A DNA stretch of 23,322 bases from an uncultured Anaerolineaceae bacterium. Lineage in GTDB: Bacteria; Chloroflexota; Anaerolineae; Anaerolineales; Anaerolineaceae. Below the pieces are notes generated by a model. It did not search any database, had not been told where the DNA came from, and saw only the letters and a list, made by a program, of their open reading frames with translations. The stretch spans positions 1-23,322 of the forward strand of contig CALCNO010000056.1 of NCBI GenBank assembly GCA_937897615.1, written 5' to 3'. Made by a program: the position numbers and the translations under genes. Each line of letters begins with the position of its first letter. Position 1 is the stretch's first letter. Shown here piece by piece: positions 14,074 to 22,769 of this stretch.

Positions 14074-15238
14074 GAGAGGTACTCCTTTCTGAAGCTGCGG
14101 CTTCCAGCTTCGAGCTTCTTGCAATGCCCATCAAAACGCCAATGGCAGCAAAGGTGGTGATCAGGCTTGAACCACCCGAACTGATGAGCGGTAGCGCGTT
14201 GCCCGCAAAGGGCAGCAGGTTGACCAAGACACCAGTGTTGATAACAGCTTCAATGGTGATCCACAGGGTGATGCCGCTAGCAAGCCACTTGCCCATTTCA
14301 TCTTTGGCACGGCTGGCAATGGTCAGCCCACGCCAGAGGAAGGCTACATACAACGCTAGAATGGCAAAGGCACCCAGCAGGCCGGTTTCTTCAGCAATGA
14401 CGGCAAAGATTGAATCGGTGGGGGCCACCGGCAGGCCGATGAATTTGGTGGTGGAACGGCCAATGCCCACTCCGAATAATCCACCGTTAATGATGGCCTC
14501 AAGCGACCATTTGACGTGGTCGGAAGCATTCTCCGGGTTTTGCAGCCCACTCCAATAGTCTTTCAAGCGTGTGGAGGCGTTGGGGTTGGCCACCACCACC
14601 AGAATGCCCAGAATGGCAGTAACCACCACCACTAGCAGGATCTGGCGCAATTTGCCGCCGGCAATGAAGAAGAGGATGCCGCCCAGCAGAATGACGGTGG
14701 CTGCTGCGGAAACATCCGGCTGCGCCAGGATTAGCCCGGCAGTGAAACCGACAATGGCGATCAACGGGATAAGCCCGAAGGACCACTGGTTCATAATCTC
14801 TTTCTTGCTATACAACCATACGCTGAGATAAACAATGATCATCAACTTGGCCAGTTCAGAAGGCTGGATGGAGCCGGCGAACAGGCCGCGCTTGGCACCG
14901 TACTGGGTTTCCTGCCCGAAGAGGAGCACGCCCACCAGTAAAACGATCGTGACCAGCATTGCGGGCACTACCCAGCGCGAAAACTTGTGATAGTCATAGA
15001 AGGTGAGGAAGACGGCAACGCCGATGCCCAGCAGGCCGTAGCCAAACTGTTTTAGTACAGTGATGTACTCAGAGTTGCCCTGCTGGCGCGCAAACTGCCA
15101 GCTGGCGGAATAGACCATCAACAATCCGATGATGAACAGCGTGAGCACAACTAACAGCAGGGGCATATCGAAATTCTCTCGCAGAGAGAGTTTGCGTGCC
15201 CTGGGTCGTTGGATAGGGGTTCTGACAGTGGTGTTCAT
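13997..15238 (-). CDS. ftsW: Septal peptidoglycan polymerase FtsW
   Basis: A 413-residue SEDS-family membrane protein with about ten helices that polymerises lipid II into glycan strands with its partner PBP FtsI. SEDS motifs are visible: LLMVYSASWQFA near the start, KWSLEAIINGGLFGVGIG, APTDSIFAVIAEETGLLGA, and LPLISSGGSSLITTFAAIG. Its position beside ftsI, mraY and murG argues for FtsW rather than RodA. The ATG at 15238 overlaps the murD stop (ATGA). The conserved part ends at GIARSS; about 40 further Arg- and Ser-rich residues are read through a GAAGCT-rich tract and 77 bp into murG, so this tail may be a recent extension. Confidence 0.93.
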   Translation of the reverse strand: MNTTVRTPIQRPRARKLSLRENFDMPLLLVVLTLFIIGLLMVYSASWQFARQQGNSEYITVLKQFGYGLLGIGVAVFLTFYDYHKFSRWVVPAMLVTIVLLVGVLLFGQETQYGAKRGLFAGSIQPSELAKLMIIVYLSVWLYSKKEIMNQWSFGLIPLIAIVGFTAGLILAQPDVSAAATVILLGGILFFIAGGKLRQILLVVVVTAILGILVVVANPNASTRLKDYWSGLQNPENASDHVKWSLEAIINGGLFGVGIGRSTTKFIGLPVAPTDSIFAVIAEETGLLGAFAILALYVAFLWRGLTIASRAKDEMGKWLASGITLWITIEAVINTGVLVNLLPFAGNALPLISSGGSSLITTFAAIGVLMGIARSSKLEAAASERSTSHAVVNLRRGDRRRSVPRPVDPASYR

Positions 15239-16623
15239 TTTAGTTCTTTCACCCAATTTTTAAAGTAATTGCCGCGTTCCTCAAAATCTTTGAAAGCATC
15301 GTAACTGGTGCAGCCGGGGGAGAGCAACACAACATCTCCGGCTTTGGCGGCGCTGGCGGCAATCTCTAATGCGTTGGCAAAACTGGTTGCCTTGTGGATT
15401 TTCTCAAGCGTTTCACCGGGAAGGGGGTTCCCCAGCGCCGCGGCAATCTTTTCCGTGGCCTCACCGAACAAAACTACCTGTGAAACGCGCCGATGTGCTT
15501 TGGCAGCCAGTTCCTGCCAGGGCAGGTCTTTGTCGCGCCCACCCAGCAACAGAATAATTGGTTCGCTGAAGGAATCCAGCGCTGCGGACGCGCGTTCTGG
15601 TGCGGTGGCAATTGAATCGTTGACCCAGGTAATGCCCTGCCACTGGCGTACGATCTCCAGACGGTGCTCAACGCCACCAAAGCCGCGGATGCCTTCGCGC
15701 ATTGCCTCAGATGCCATACCTGCGGCTGCGCAAATGGTGATTGCTGCCAGTACATTGAGTAGGTTATGCGCCCCGCGTAAGGCTACTTCTTTTACGTCCA
15801 TCACCTTTGAATGCACGTTGCCCCACTTGAGGCAAACAAAGCCATTTTCGATGTAAGCGCCGTTCTCGAACTGTGAAGAGTGCTCCCAACCAAAGGTGGC
15901 AAGGCGGCCTTTCACCATTGTCGTCAATGCCGTGGAACCTTTATCCTCACGACTGAGGATTGCCCAGTCATCATCGTGCTGGAATTCAAGGATGCGTGCT
16001 TTGGCGGCGGCATAGGCTTCCATTGTGCCGTGCCTGTCGAGGTGGTTGGGGGTGATGTTGAGCACGGAGGCAATATGCGGACTGAGCGTCATCTGTTCCA
16101 ACTGGAAGCTGGAAAGCTCAAGGATGACAGTATCTTCCTTTTTGATCTCGTCCAAGTATTCCACCAGCGGCAAGCCGATGTTGCCACCAACCCAGGCTTT
16201 GCGTGGTGACTGCACCGATTTTTGGGCAATGCGCCCCACCAGCGTAGTGGTGGTGGTTTTGCCGGCTGAGCCGGTAATACCAATTACAGGAGCTTTCACT
16301 TCTTCCATAAAGACCTGTGAATCATTGGTCAGCGGTAGTCCGCGCTCAATGGCACCCTGAACAATGGGCAGGGTGAGGGGAATACCGCCGGAAAGGCAGA
16401 CAACGTTTGCATCATCGAGCAGTGAAAGCGGGTGGCTGCCCAGGGCAAATTTGATGCCTAGCTTCTCAAGAGATTGCATTGTGTCGCCGATTTCTGTGGC
16501 GGAGCGCTTGTCACTCACAGTCACGTGAGCACCGGCACCGGCAAGGTAGCGTGCCAGAGCCTGCCCCTGGCGGGCAGCACCGAGAATGAGGACGTTTTTT
16601 CTCTGCCAGTTTTTCTTTGCCAT
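15235..16623 (-). CDS. murD: UDP-N-acetylmuramoylalanine--D-glutamate ligase, MurD
   Basis: A 462-residue Mur ligase that adds D-Glu to UDP-MurNAc-L-Ala. The N-terminal domain (VLILGAARQGQALARYL) binds the UDP moiety. The ATP loop GITGSAGKTTTTT is at 115-127. NITPNHLDRHGTMEAYAAAK and the later GVEHRLEIVRQWQGITWVND are MurD-type motifs, followed by LLLGGRDKDL and LLSPGCTSYDAFKDFEERG (MurD C-terminal signature). The ATG at 16623 directly follows the mraY TAA with no gap, and its stop overlaps ftsW. Its own ribosome-binding site is weak, so translation is probably coupled. Confidence 0.96.
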   Translation of the reverse strand: MAKKNWQRKNVLILGAARQGQALARYLAGAGAHVTVSDKRSATEIGDTMQSLEKLGIKFALGSHPLSLLDDANVVCLSGGIPLTLPIVQGAIERGLPLTNDSQVFMEEVKAPVIGITGSAGKTTTTTLVGRIAQKSVQSPRKAWVGGNIGLPLVEYLDEIKKEDTVILELSSFQLEQMTLSPHIASVLNITPNHLDRHGTMEAYAAAKARILEFQHDDDWAILSREDKGSTALTTMVKGRLATFGWEHSSQFENGAYIENGFVCLKWGNVHSKVMDVKEVALRGAHNLLNVLAAITICAAAGMASEAMREGIRGFGGVEHRLEIVRQWQGITWVNDSIATAPERASAALDSFSEPIILLLGGRDKDLPWQELAAKAHRRVSQVVLFGEATEKIAAALGNPLPGETLEKIHKATSFANALEIAASAAKAGDVVLLSPGCTSYDAFKDFEERGNYFKNWVKELK

Positions 16624-17616
16624 TTATGCCATCGCAATCGCAATGCTAAAGATGCCAAAAAGCAGGCTGATGAGCCAAAAACGCTGCACCACCTGGGTTT
16701 CACTCCAGCCGATCAGTTCAAAGTGGTGATGCAGCGGAGCCATCTTGAAGAGGCGTTTGCCTTTGGTGTATTTGAAATAGAGTACTTGTAGCACGTCGCT
16801 GATAACATTGCTCACGGGGATAATGGCTACCAGCGGCAGGAGCAGCCATTGACCGGTCATTAGCGCAACCACGGCCAGCACGGCGCCAAGCGAAAGCGCA
16901 CCAAGGTCGCCCATGATGAGCATGGCAGGGTGAACGTTGAACCACAGGAAGCCGAACAATGCGCCTACCAGGGTAAAGCAGAAACGGGCAACAAAGATGT
17001 TCCCCTGCATGAGCGCAATTGCGCCGTAGGCTGCAAAAGCGGTCACGCAAATCAAACCGGCCAGGCCATCCAATCCATCCGTGAGGTTCACTGCATTCGA
17101 CATCAACACGATGATGAAAGCTGCAACGGGGATGTACCAGCCCCCCAGGTCAACCGGGGCATGGGTACCGGGGATGTAGAGTTGAGGAACCTGCAGGTAA
17201 TTCTTAAGCACAAATGCGGCTACCACTGCCAGAACAACCTGGAAGAAGAATTTGGTACGGGCACGCATTCCCAAGCCTTTGCGCGAACCACGAATGCCTT
17301 CCCAATCGTCGATTGCTCCCAGAGTGCCATAAGCGAACATTACTGCCAGCGGGAGGAGGATGGAAGGGCCAATCAAGCGCTCTCCCAGCAGGTCGACGGC
17401 GTTAAGCAGGAGGGTTACTGCTGCAACAGGGAGTAGGATCATCAGGCCGCCCATGGTGGGAGTGCCCATTTTGGTAATGTGGCTTTCAGGGCCTTCGACA
17501 CGGATAATTTTGCCGAGGCGGAAGTGTTTGAGGATGCGAATGAGCGGGCTTCCCCAGATAACCGCAAGGATAAAGCCTAAACCGCTCAGCGCGATTGCCA
17601 ATGAGGTTTCTTTCAC
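16624..17616 (-). CDS. mraY: Phospho-N-acetylmuramoyl-pentapeptide transferase, MraY
   Basis: A 330-residue membrane enzyme with about ten helices that transfers phospho-MurNAc-pentapeptide to undecaprenyl phosphate, making lipid I. Conserved cytoplasmic motifs are KMGTPTMGGLM (about 49-59), the aspartate pair AIDDWEG (D103, D104), NAVNLTDGLDGLAG (174-187), MGDLGALSLG (D237) and the HHHFE motif (296-300). The start is GTG at 17616, which overlaps the murF stop (GTGA); GGAGGT lies 6 bases upstream, so the non-ATG start is well supported. Confidence 0.96.
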   Translation of the reverse strand: MKETSLAIALSGLGFILAVIWGSPLIRILKHFRLGKIIRVEGPESHITKMGTPTMGGLMILLPVAAVTLLLNAVDLLGERLIGPSILLPLAVMFAYGTLGAIDDWEGIRGSRKGLGMRARTKFFFQVVLAVVAAFVLKNYLQVPQLYIPGTHAPVDLGGWYIPVAAFIIVLMSNAVNLTDGLDGLAGLICVTAFAAYGAIALMQGNIFVARFCFTLVGALFGFLWFNVHPAMLIMGDLGALSLGAVLAVVALMTGQWLLLPLVAIIPVSNVISDVLQVLYFKYTKGKRLFKMAPLHHHFELIGWSETQVVQRFWLISLLFGIFSIAIAMA

Positions 17617-19031
17617 TCTTCTACCTCCAGCGCCTGGACGATATGATCCATGCGCAAACCATGTGAACCTTTGATGAGCACAACATCGCCCTGGCGTAAT
17701 TTCGTTTGGAGCAGATCTACCACCTGTCCTGGCTCATCCACTGACGTGATGCGGGCCTTCTCCATACCGCTCTCCATGGCGGATAAAGCAATGCTTTTTG
17801 CTAGATCGCCCAGGGTAATCAGTTCATCAACGATCTCTGCGGCGCGGATGCCGACTTTCTCGTGGCCTTCGCTTTCGTATCCACCGAGTTCGAACATACC
17901 GCCCAGCACAGCAATCTTGCGCCCGGGTAGTTCCGCCAGCAGGTTGAGCGCTGCCAGTGTGGATTCCGGTGAGGCATTGTAAGAGTCATCCAGCAACAGG
18001 GCACCCTGCTTGGTGTGGGCTGCGATCAGGCGTAACTGGCCGCTGGCATGCTGCAAGGCAGCGATGATCTCTTCGATTGACATTCCTTCTGTTAACCCGG
18101 CTGCTGTGGCGCGCAGGATGGTATGCACGCTGTGTTGGCCGATCAACGGGGCATGGGTTGTGTAGGTCTGCCCCTGATAATGCAGCTGGAAGTTCAAGCC
18201 TTTTAGCCCATCGCTGGAAATCTGGTCTGCCCATAGCTCTGCCTGTGGATTCAGCCCGTAGAAGAACACGCGGGCCCTGGTCATTTTTGCCATGCCGGCA
18301 ACCCACGGGTCATCCAAGTTGAGGATGGCGGTGCCTTCAGGGGCGGCGGGCAGGGCTTGCACCAGTTCGCTCTTGCCGCGCGCAATCACTTCCTGTGAAC
18401 CGGCACGCTCGGCATGGACTGTGCCAATGTTGGTAAGGATGCCCACCTGGGGCAGGGCGATCTGGCAAAGCTGAGAGATTTCTCCCTCATAATAAAATCC
18501 CATTTCAGCTACCACCACTTCGTACCCGGCGCTCAGCCGCAGCATAGTCAGCGGCAGGCCGATCTCGTTGTTCAGGTTTCCCTGGTTCTTGAGGGTACGG
18601 AAGCGGGATGAAAGGACCTCTGCCGCCAGTTCCTTGGTCGTCGATTTGCCCACACTTCCGGTGATGCCGATAACGCGCACGTTAAATTTGCGGCGCCAGA
18701 ATGTTGCCAGTTTTTCAAGTGTTTCCTGGCTTTTGCGAACACGGACGGCGAAGGGCAGTTCCGGAATAACTGTATCACTGCTGAATGGCTGAGTGAGATC
18801 GAGCACACGAACTGAAGAGTCGATCTGCGAATCGATCAGGGCGATATGGGCTCCGTGTTTGAAGGCGTCCAACACGTAGGCATGGCCATCCACTCTTTCG
18901 CCCTTGTAGGCCACAAAGAGTGAACCCGGGATAGCCTGGCGCGAATCTACCACCGCCTCGGTGATTCCGGGTGTGGTTTGCTGCGGGCGGAGGCCCTGTT
19001 CAGCTTCGATCAGATCAGCCAGTGTAAGCAT
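17613..19031 (-). CDS. murF: UDP-N-acetylmuramoyl-tripeptide--D-alanyl-D-alanine ligase, MurF
   Basis: A 472-residue Mur ligase that adds D-Ala-D-Ala, made by Ddl, to the UDP-MurNAc-tripeptide. The N-terminal MurF domain shows VVDSRQAIPGSLFVAYKGE, followed by VDGHAYV. The ATP loop GITGSVGKSTTKE is at 122-134, NLNNEIGLPLTML follows, and the C-terminal LLDDSYNASPESTLAAL is diagnostic of MurF. Its substrate requires the third residue, added by MurE, whose gene is not in this window. The ATG at 19031 follows AAGGAAGAG and is 7 bp after ftsI. Confidence 0.95.
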   Translation of the reverse strand: MLTLADLIEAEQGLRPQQTTPGITEAVVDSRQAIPGSLFVAYKGERVDGHAYVLDAFKHGAHIALIDSQIDSSVRVLDLTQPFSSDTVIPELPFAVRVRKSQETLEKLATFWRRKFNVRVIGITGSVGKSTTKELAAEVLSSRFRTLKNQGNLNNEIGLPLTMLRLSAGYEVVVAEMGFYYEGEISQLCQIALPQVGILTNIGTVHAERAGSQEVIARGKSELVQALPAAPEGTAILNLDDPWVAGMAKMTRARVFFYGLNPQAELWADQISSDGLKGLNFQLHYQGQTYTTHAPLIGQHSVHTILRATAAGLTEGMSIEEIIAALQHASGQLRLIAAHTKQGALLLDDSYNASPESTLAALNLLAELPGRKIAVLGGMFELGGYESEGHEKVGIRAAEIVDELITLGDLAKSIALSAMESGMEKARITSVDEPGQVVDLLQTKLRQGDVVLIKGSHGLRMDHIVQALEVEE

Positions 19032-19038
19032 CTCTTCC

Positions 19039-20814
19039 TTATTGAGCCTGTAAAGTTAACCGCTGGTCATCAGGCGGTATGTTCATCAAAACAACGAGCT
19101 GCTTTACAACATCGCGGAAAACGGGTGCAGCCACAACGGAACCCCAAATGGAACTCTTGGGTTTTTCCAACCAGACATAAACAATGAACTTTGGGTCGGT
19201 CACCGGGCCCCAGCCTACAAAAGAAGCGTTGGTAGCATAGCTGGAATACTGGCCATTGACGGCGATCTCTGCCGTACCGGTCTTGCCAGCCACGCGGTAG
19301 CCGTCCACCAGAGCGTCCGAGGCTTCTTCTTCGAGTGAGACGGCCAGCATCTCGGTGAGTGTGTATGCAGTGGCGGCAGAGATAGGCGCGCCGGCAATTT
19401 TCGTAGTAGTGTTGAATTGCTGCCCGTCCTGGATGTAGGCTTTGAGCACATGCGGGACGACCATCTTGCCATCGTTGGCAAGCGCTGAAGCGGCCATGAC
19501 CATTTGAATGGGGGTAACGGCAACACCCTGGCCGAAAGAGTTTGTCGCCAGGCTCACGGTTGACCAGGTTGGGTCATCCGGCTCGCTCAGAGGGTAAACT
19601 TCTTCACCGGCGAGGTCAACATTGGTGCGGTGGCCGATGCCGAAGCGATCCATGTACTGATAGAAGGTGGTGGGGCCCAGTTGGGTAGCAATCCAGCTCA
19701 GGCAGACGTTGAGAGAGTGCTGCATACAGCCCACCATCGTCTGGCGGCCCCAGGCGCTGCGATCCCAGTTGTAGATGTCCCAGCCGCCCACTTCGATCAC
19801 GCCGGTATCGTTGAATTCTGTGGTTGGCGTAACGGTGTTGGTATCCAGGGCGGCTGCCATCGTGAGCACCTTGAACACAGAACCGGGTTCGTACACCTGG
19901 CTGACAGCCTTGTTGTAAGGAACCCCGGCGGTGAAGACATCACCGTACGTCCAGTAATTATTGGGGTTAAAGCGCGGCGTGGCAGCCATCGCCAGAATTT
20001 CACCGGTCTCCGGATCCATCACGATGATCGTGCCGTTAACCGCTTTGTTCTTGGTGACCGCTTTATTCAGGATGTCTTCTACTGTGCGTTGGATCTCGCG
20101 ATCGATGGTCAGCACCAGGCTGGAAGCTGCCGGCGCGGAGGGGATCTCCTGCATTTCGTAGGGATCCAGTTTGATGACCACTTTTTGTTTGGTTCCAGCA
20201 AGCAGGTCGTTGTATTCTTCCTCAACGCCAAAATAACCCTTGCCATTTTCGCGATCCAGGTAGGTATAGAAGCCCAGCACATTGGCGGCAAGCTCATTTT
20301 CAGGGTAGGTGCGCTGCAGGTGCGCCGTCCACGTGAGGCCGCGCAGCGAGGGCAGGTTGGGGTCAGCGCCATAAGGATTGGCCGCCTCGTACTGCTTTTT
20401 GAGGTTGATAAGCTGTTCGAGTTCGTCGGAGGTGACAAAATCGGCCAGGGTCACGTACACGGTTTTCCCGGATTCGTAGGGCAAGCTGGCAGCTGCCAGG
20501 GATGAATCGTAATTGACGCCGAAGAGGGTCGAAACGGCAGAAGCAATGGCGGCCGGATTTTTGACATATTGCAATTCTGCGCCAATCTCGTAGACCTCTT
20601 TGTTACCGGCCAAAAGATGGCCCCAGCGGTCGTAGATGTATCCGCGTTCCGATTGGATTGTGCGCACTTCCACACCATAGTCCTGCGCCCATTCGTTGAG
20701 ATAGGCGGCATGGGTGCTGGTTTGCACACGGATCATTTGAACGGCAATCACCGCGATGAATGCGGTGAGGAGCAGGCCGAGCGCTTTTGAACGTGTGAGT
20801 TGGCGCAGGTTCAT
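19039..20814 (-). CDS. ftsI: Septal class B penicillin-binding protein FtsI (PBP2/PBP3 type)
   Basis: A 591-residue transpeptidase that cross-links septal peptidoglycan with FtsW. A membrane anchor (about 8-28) is followed by a PBP dimerisation domain containing RGYIYDRWGHLLAGN. The transpeptidase domain has all three active-site motifs: SVFK (S312 is the nucleophile), SLN (367-369) and KTGT (511-514). No PASTA repeats follow; the protein ends soon after the catalytic domain. The ATG at 20814 overlaps the preceding stop (ATGA), with GGAGG upstream. Its position after the FtsL-like gene and in the dcw operon supports a septal rather than elongation role. Confidence 0.95.
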   Translation of the reverse strand: MNLRQLTRSKALGLLLTAFIAVIAVQMIRVQTSTHAAYLNEWAQDYGVEVRTIQSERGYIYDRWGHLLAGNKEVYEIGAELQYVKNPAAIASAVSTLFGVNYDSSLAAASLPYESGKTVYVTLADFVTSDELEQLINLKKQYEAANPYGADPNLPSLRGLTWTAHLQRTYPENELAANVLGFYTYLDRENGKGYFGVEEEYNDLLAGTKQKVVIKLDPYEMQEIPSAPAASSLVLTIDREIQRTVEDILNKAVTKNKAVNGTIIVMDPETGEILAMAATPRFNPNNYWTYGDVFTAGVPYNKAVSQVYEPGSVFKVLTMAAALDTNTVTPTTEFNDTGVIEVGGWDIYNWDRSAWGRQTMVGCMQHSLNVCLSWIATQLGPTTFYQYMDRFGIGHRTNVDLAGEEVYPLSEPDDPTWSTVSLATNSFGQGVAVTPIQMVMAASALANDGKMVVPHVLKAYIQDGQQFNTTTKIAGAPISAATAYTLTEMLAVSLEEEASDALVDGYRVAGKTGTAEIAVNGQYSSYATNASFVGWGPVTDPKFIVYVWLEKPKSSIWGSVVAAPVFRDVVKQLVVLMNIPPDDQRLTLQAQ

Positions 20815-21332
20815 TGTGTATTTCCTCCCACGCTGTCACTCAGACGATTGATGCCGCTGAACAACCAGTCCCAAAGGGATTGGCGGTAGATGGATTTAAC
20901 AAGCGAAATCCCCGAATCGCTCAATCCGGGGGGCGCAGCAAGAACCACTGGTTGGCGGCCGGCGTAACCCGGCACAAGTACATAGATTGCTTGTGATGGG
21001 TCAATTCTTTGGAAGCCCGCCTCCTTGGCACGCTTTTCCATCACCTCCGCGGAGGTCAAAATAGCAATTTGGGCCTTGTGGTCAGCAATGGCCCTCTCCA
21101 GGTTTTCGCGTTCCAGGCTGTAAGAATAAGCCCGTAAGCCGGCGGCTGCCGCGCGGCCACTGATGCTGAGATACACGCTGGCAACGAGTACGACCACTAC
21201 CAATCCAAGCAGAAACAGCCCCACGAACTGGACCTGATTTCTCCAGGGGGCCTGTTTGAATGCCTGAGCGAGTTTTCCTCTCGCTTTTGAGCGGCGTGTT
21301 TTTCTTGGTGTTCTCTCGTTACTCTCTGCCAT
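20811..21332 (-). CDS. ftsL: FtsL-like cell division protein
   Basis: A 173-residue bitopic protein. A very basic cytoplasmic tail (about 1-32) precedes one transmembrane helix (about 35-57, VGLFLLGLVVVVLVASVYL) and a short coiled-coil-like stretch (about 64-95, SLERENLERAIADHKAQI). This layout and the position between rsmH and ftsI identify it as FtsL, which pairs with FtsB/DivIC and FtsQ to activate FtsW-FtsI. FtsL sequences diverge quickly, so the call rests on topology and context. After the coiled coil come about 75 extra residues, making it longer than the usual 90-130 residues. Its ATG at 21332 is 2 bp after rsmH with no clear ribosome-binding site, suggesting coupling. Confidence 0.8.
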   Translation of the reverse strand: MAESNERTPRKTRRSKARGKLAQAFKQAPWRNQVQFVGLFLLGLVVVVLVASVYLSISGRAAAAGLRAYSYSLERENLERAIADHKAQIAILTSAEVMEKRAKEAGFQRIDPSQAIYVLVPGYAGRQPVVLAAPPGLSDSGISLVKSIYRQSLWDWLFSGINRLSDSVGGNTQ

Positions 21333-21334
21333 AA

Positions 21335-22267
21335 TTATCGTTTTTCTACTATCCGTAACTTTGCGCTTCTGGAGCGCGGGTTTGCTTCCTTTTCTATTTC
21401 ATCTGCCTCGATCGGATGCCGGGTGATCTCGATGATGGAGGCTTTGTGATTGCACTGGCAAACCGGGGTACCCGGCGGGCAAATGCAATCCCGGCTTTCT
21501 TGCCTAAAAAACTGCTTTGTGATGCGGTCCTCCAGCGAATGGAAGGAGATCACCGCCAACCGTCCACCGGGAGCAAGTACCTGGATCGCCTGGGGGAGGA
21601 AACTCTCAAGGGCTTCCAACTCTTGATTGACGCAAATCCGCAACGCCTGGAAGGTTTTCGTTGCCGGATTGATCTTGCCGCCGTGCTGGCCGCTGGCGCG
21701 TGCTACCACTTTTGCCAGTGCCAGTGTGGACTCAAAGGGGCGGTTTTGCACGATTGCGCGTGCGATGCGGTAGGAGTTACGCTCCTCGCCATATTTCCAG
21801 AGGATATCGGCCAGTTCATTCTCTGGGGTGTTGTTGACGATGGTCGCGGCGCTGACGGGTTGGGATGGGTTAAAACGCATATCCAACGGTCCATCTTTTT
21901 GGAATGAGAAGCCACGTTCGGGAGAGTCTATTTGCATCGATGAAGTACCCAGGTCGATGACGATACCGTCTGCATGATCCCAGCCAAGCGTCAGCAACTG
22001 TGATGAAAGAGAGGCGTAGGAGGAGCGAACCAGATAATAACGGCCGTTAAAAGAATGAAGGCGCTGGTCTGCAAGTTCCAGCGCCCGGGGGTCAACATCC
22101 AATCCGAGAAGTTTTCCATGCGGTGCACTTTGCTCAAGGATTCCCCAGGCATGTCCTCCGGCGCCAACGGTAGCATCAACGTACAGCCCCAGACTGTGTG
22201 GACGCAAAGCAGTTATAATAGGTTGGTAAAGAACTGAGACATGTGGTGAAACAAAGCCACTGTCCAT
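21335..22267 (-). CDS. rsmH: 16S rRNA (cytosine(1402)-N4)-methyltransferase RsmH
   Basis: A 310-residue SAM-dependent enzyme, formerly MraW, that methylates C1402 in the decoding region of 16S rRNA. The SAM motif VDATVGAGGHAWGIL begins near residue 30, followed by LGLDVDP and IDLGTSSMQID. GFSFQKDGPLDMRF and the C-terminal RSRSAKLRIVEKR are family signatures. A second-domain Cys cluster (CICPPGTPVCQC) resembles the motif in other RsmH proteins. The ATG at 22267 is 7 bp after mraZ without a clear ribosome-binding site, so translation probably depends on upstream ribosomes. Confidence 0.95.
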   Translation of the reverse strand: MDSGFVSPHVSVLYQPIITALRPHSLGLYVDATVGAGGHAWGILEQSAPHGKLLGLDVDPRALELADQRLHSFNGRYYLVRSSYASLSSQLLTLGWDHADGIVIDLGTSSMQIDSPERGFSFQKDGPLDMRFNPSQPVSAATIVNNTPENELADILWKYGEERNSYRIARAIVQNRPFESTLALAKVVARASGQHGGKINPATKTFQALRICVNQELEALESFLPQAIQVLAPGGRLAVISFHSLEDRITKQFFRQESRDCICPPGTPVCQCNHKASIIEITRHPIEADEIEKEANPRSRSAKLRIVEKR

Positions 22268-22274
22268 TTTTTTA

Positions 22275-22718
22275 CTAAATGCTCAAGTCAAATTTCTCGG
22301 CCAGATCTGCGGCCAGGTCGGGTGAGTCAAACTGTTCATCCTGTTTTTTGAGCAACGCGGGCGACCAAACTTCAATATCCTCGCCAGCGCCTATGACAGT
22401 TGCCGCACCGTCGAGATGGGCATATTCTCGTAACACCTGCGGGATGATGAAGCGGCCGCTCTTGTCAAATTCGATCTCAGCGGCATTTTTGAAAAGAAAT
22501 CTGCGCAGGTTGCGGGTATTGGCGTCGGCCATATTGAGGCTGTTGACCTTGTCAAAGAGGAGCTTAAAGCGGGCGGCATTCATGATCACCAGGTTTCCGT
22601 CAAATCCACGCAGCATAAAGGCACCTTCGCCCAATTGTTCACGGAACCGGGCCGGGAAGGTGATACGGTTTTTTTCGTCGATGTTATGCTCGTATGTACC
22701 GAAAAAACCTGCGAACAT
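22275..22718 (-). CDS. mraZ: Transcriptional regulator MraZ
   Basis: A 147-residue DNA-binding protein made of two SpoVT/AbrB-like halves: DEKNRITFPARFREQL (about 14-29) and FDKSGRFIIPQVLREYA (about 84-100). The first gene of most dcw operons, it binds short direct repeats near its own promoter and represses the operon in E. coli; in mollicutes it can activate. Three AGTGG repeats of 10-bp period lie just upstream here and fit that role. The ATG at 22718 follows AAAGG at 8 bases. Confidence 0.95.
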   Translation of the reverse strand: MFAGFFGTYEHNIDEKNRITFPARFREQLGEGAFMLRGFDGNLVIMNAARFKLLFDKVNSLNMADANTRNLRRFLFKNAAEIEFDKSGRFIIPQVLREYAHLDGAATVIGAGEDIEVWSPALLKKQDEQFDSPDLAADLAEKFDLSI

Positions 22719-22744
22719 TAGTTCTACCTTTCCTATATATGCCG

Positions 22745-22766
22745 AACGCCGGAAGACTCCGGCGTT
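22745..22766 (-). promoter_or_regulatory. Hairpin in the mraZ leader
   Basis: AACGCCGGA (22745-22753) and TCCGGCGTT (22758-22766) pair perfectly over 9 bp with a 4-base loop. The hairpin lies between the MraZ repeats and the mraZ ribosome-binding site, inside the predicted transcript. No T-run follows on the minus strand, so simple termination is unlikely; message stability or folding is possible. Confidence 0.5.
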
Positions 22767-22769
22767 TTA

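Noticed and set aside
14074..14124. Upstream extension of murG by 17 codons
   Set aside because: The GAAGCT-rich extension is unlike MurG, and the ribosome-binding site is placed for ATG 14073.
19630..20505. 291-codon plus-strand frame opposite ftsI
   Set aside because: Antisense to the whole transpeptidase gene, with no start context or protein family features.
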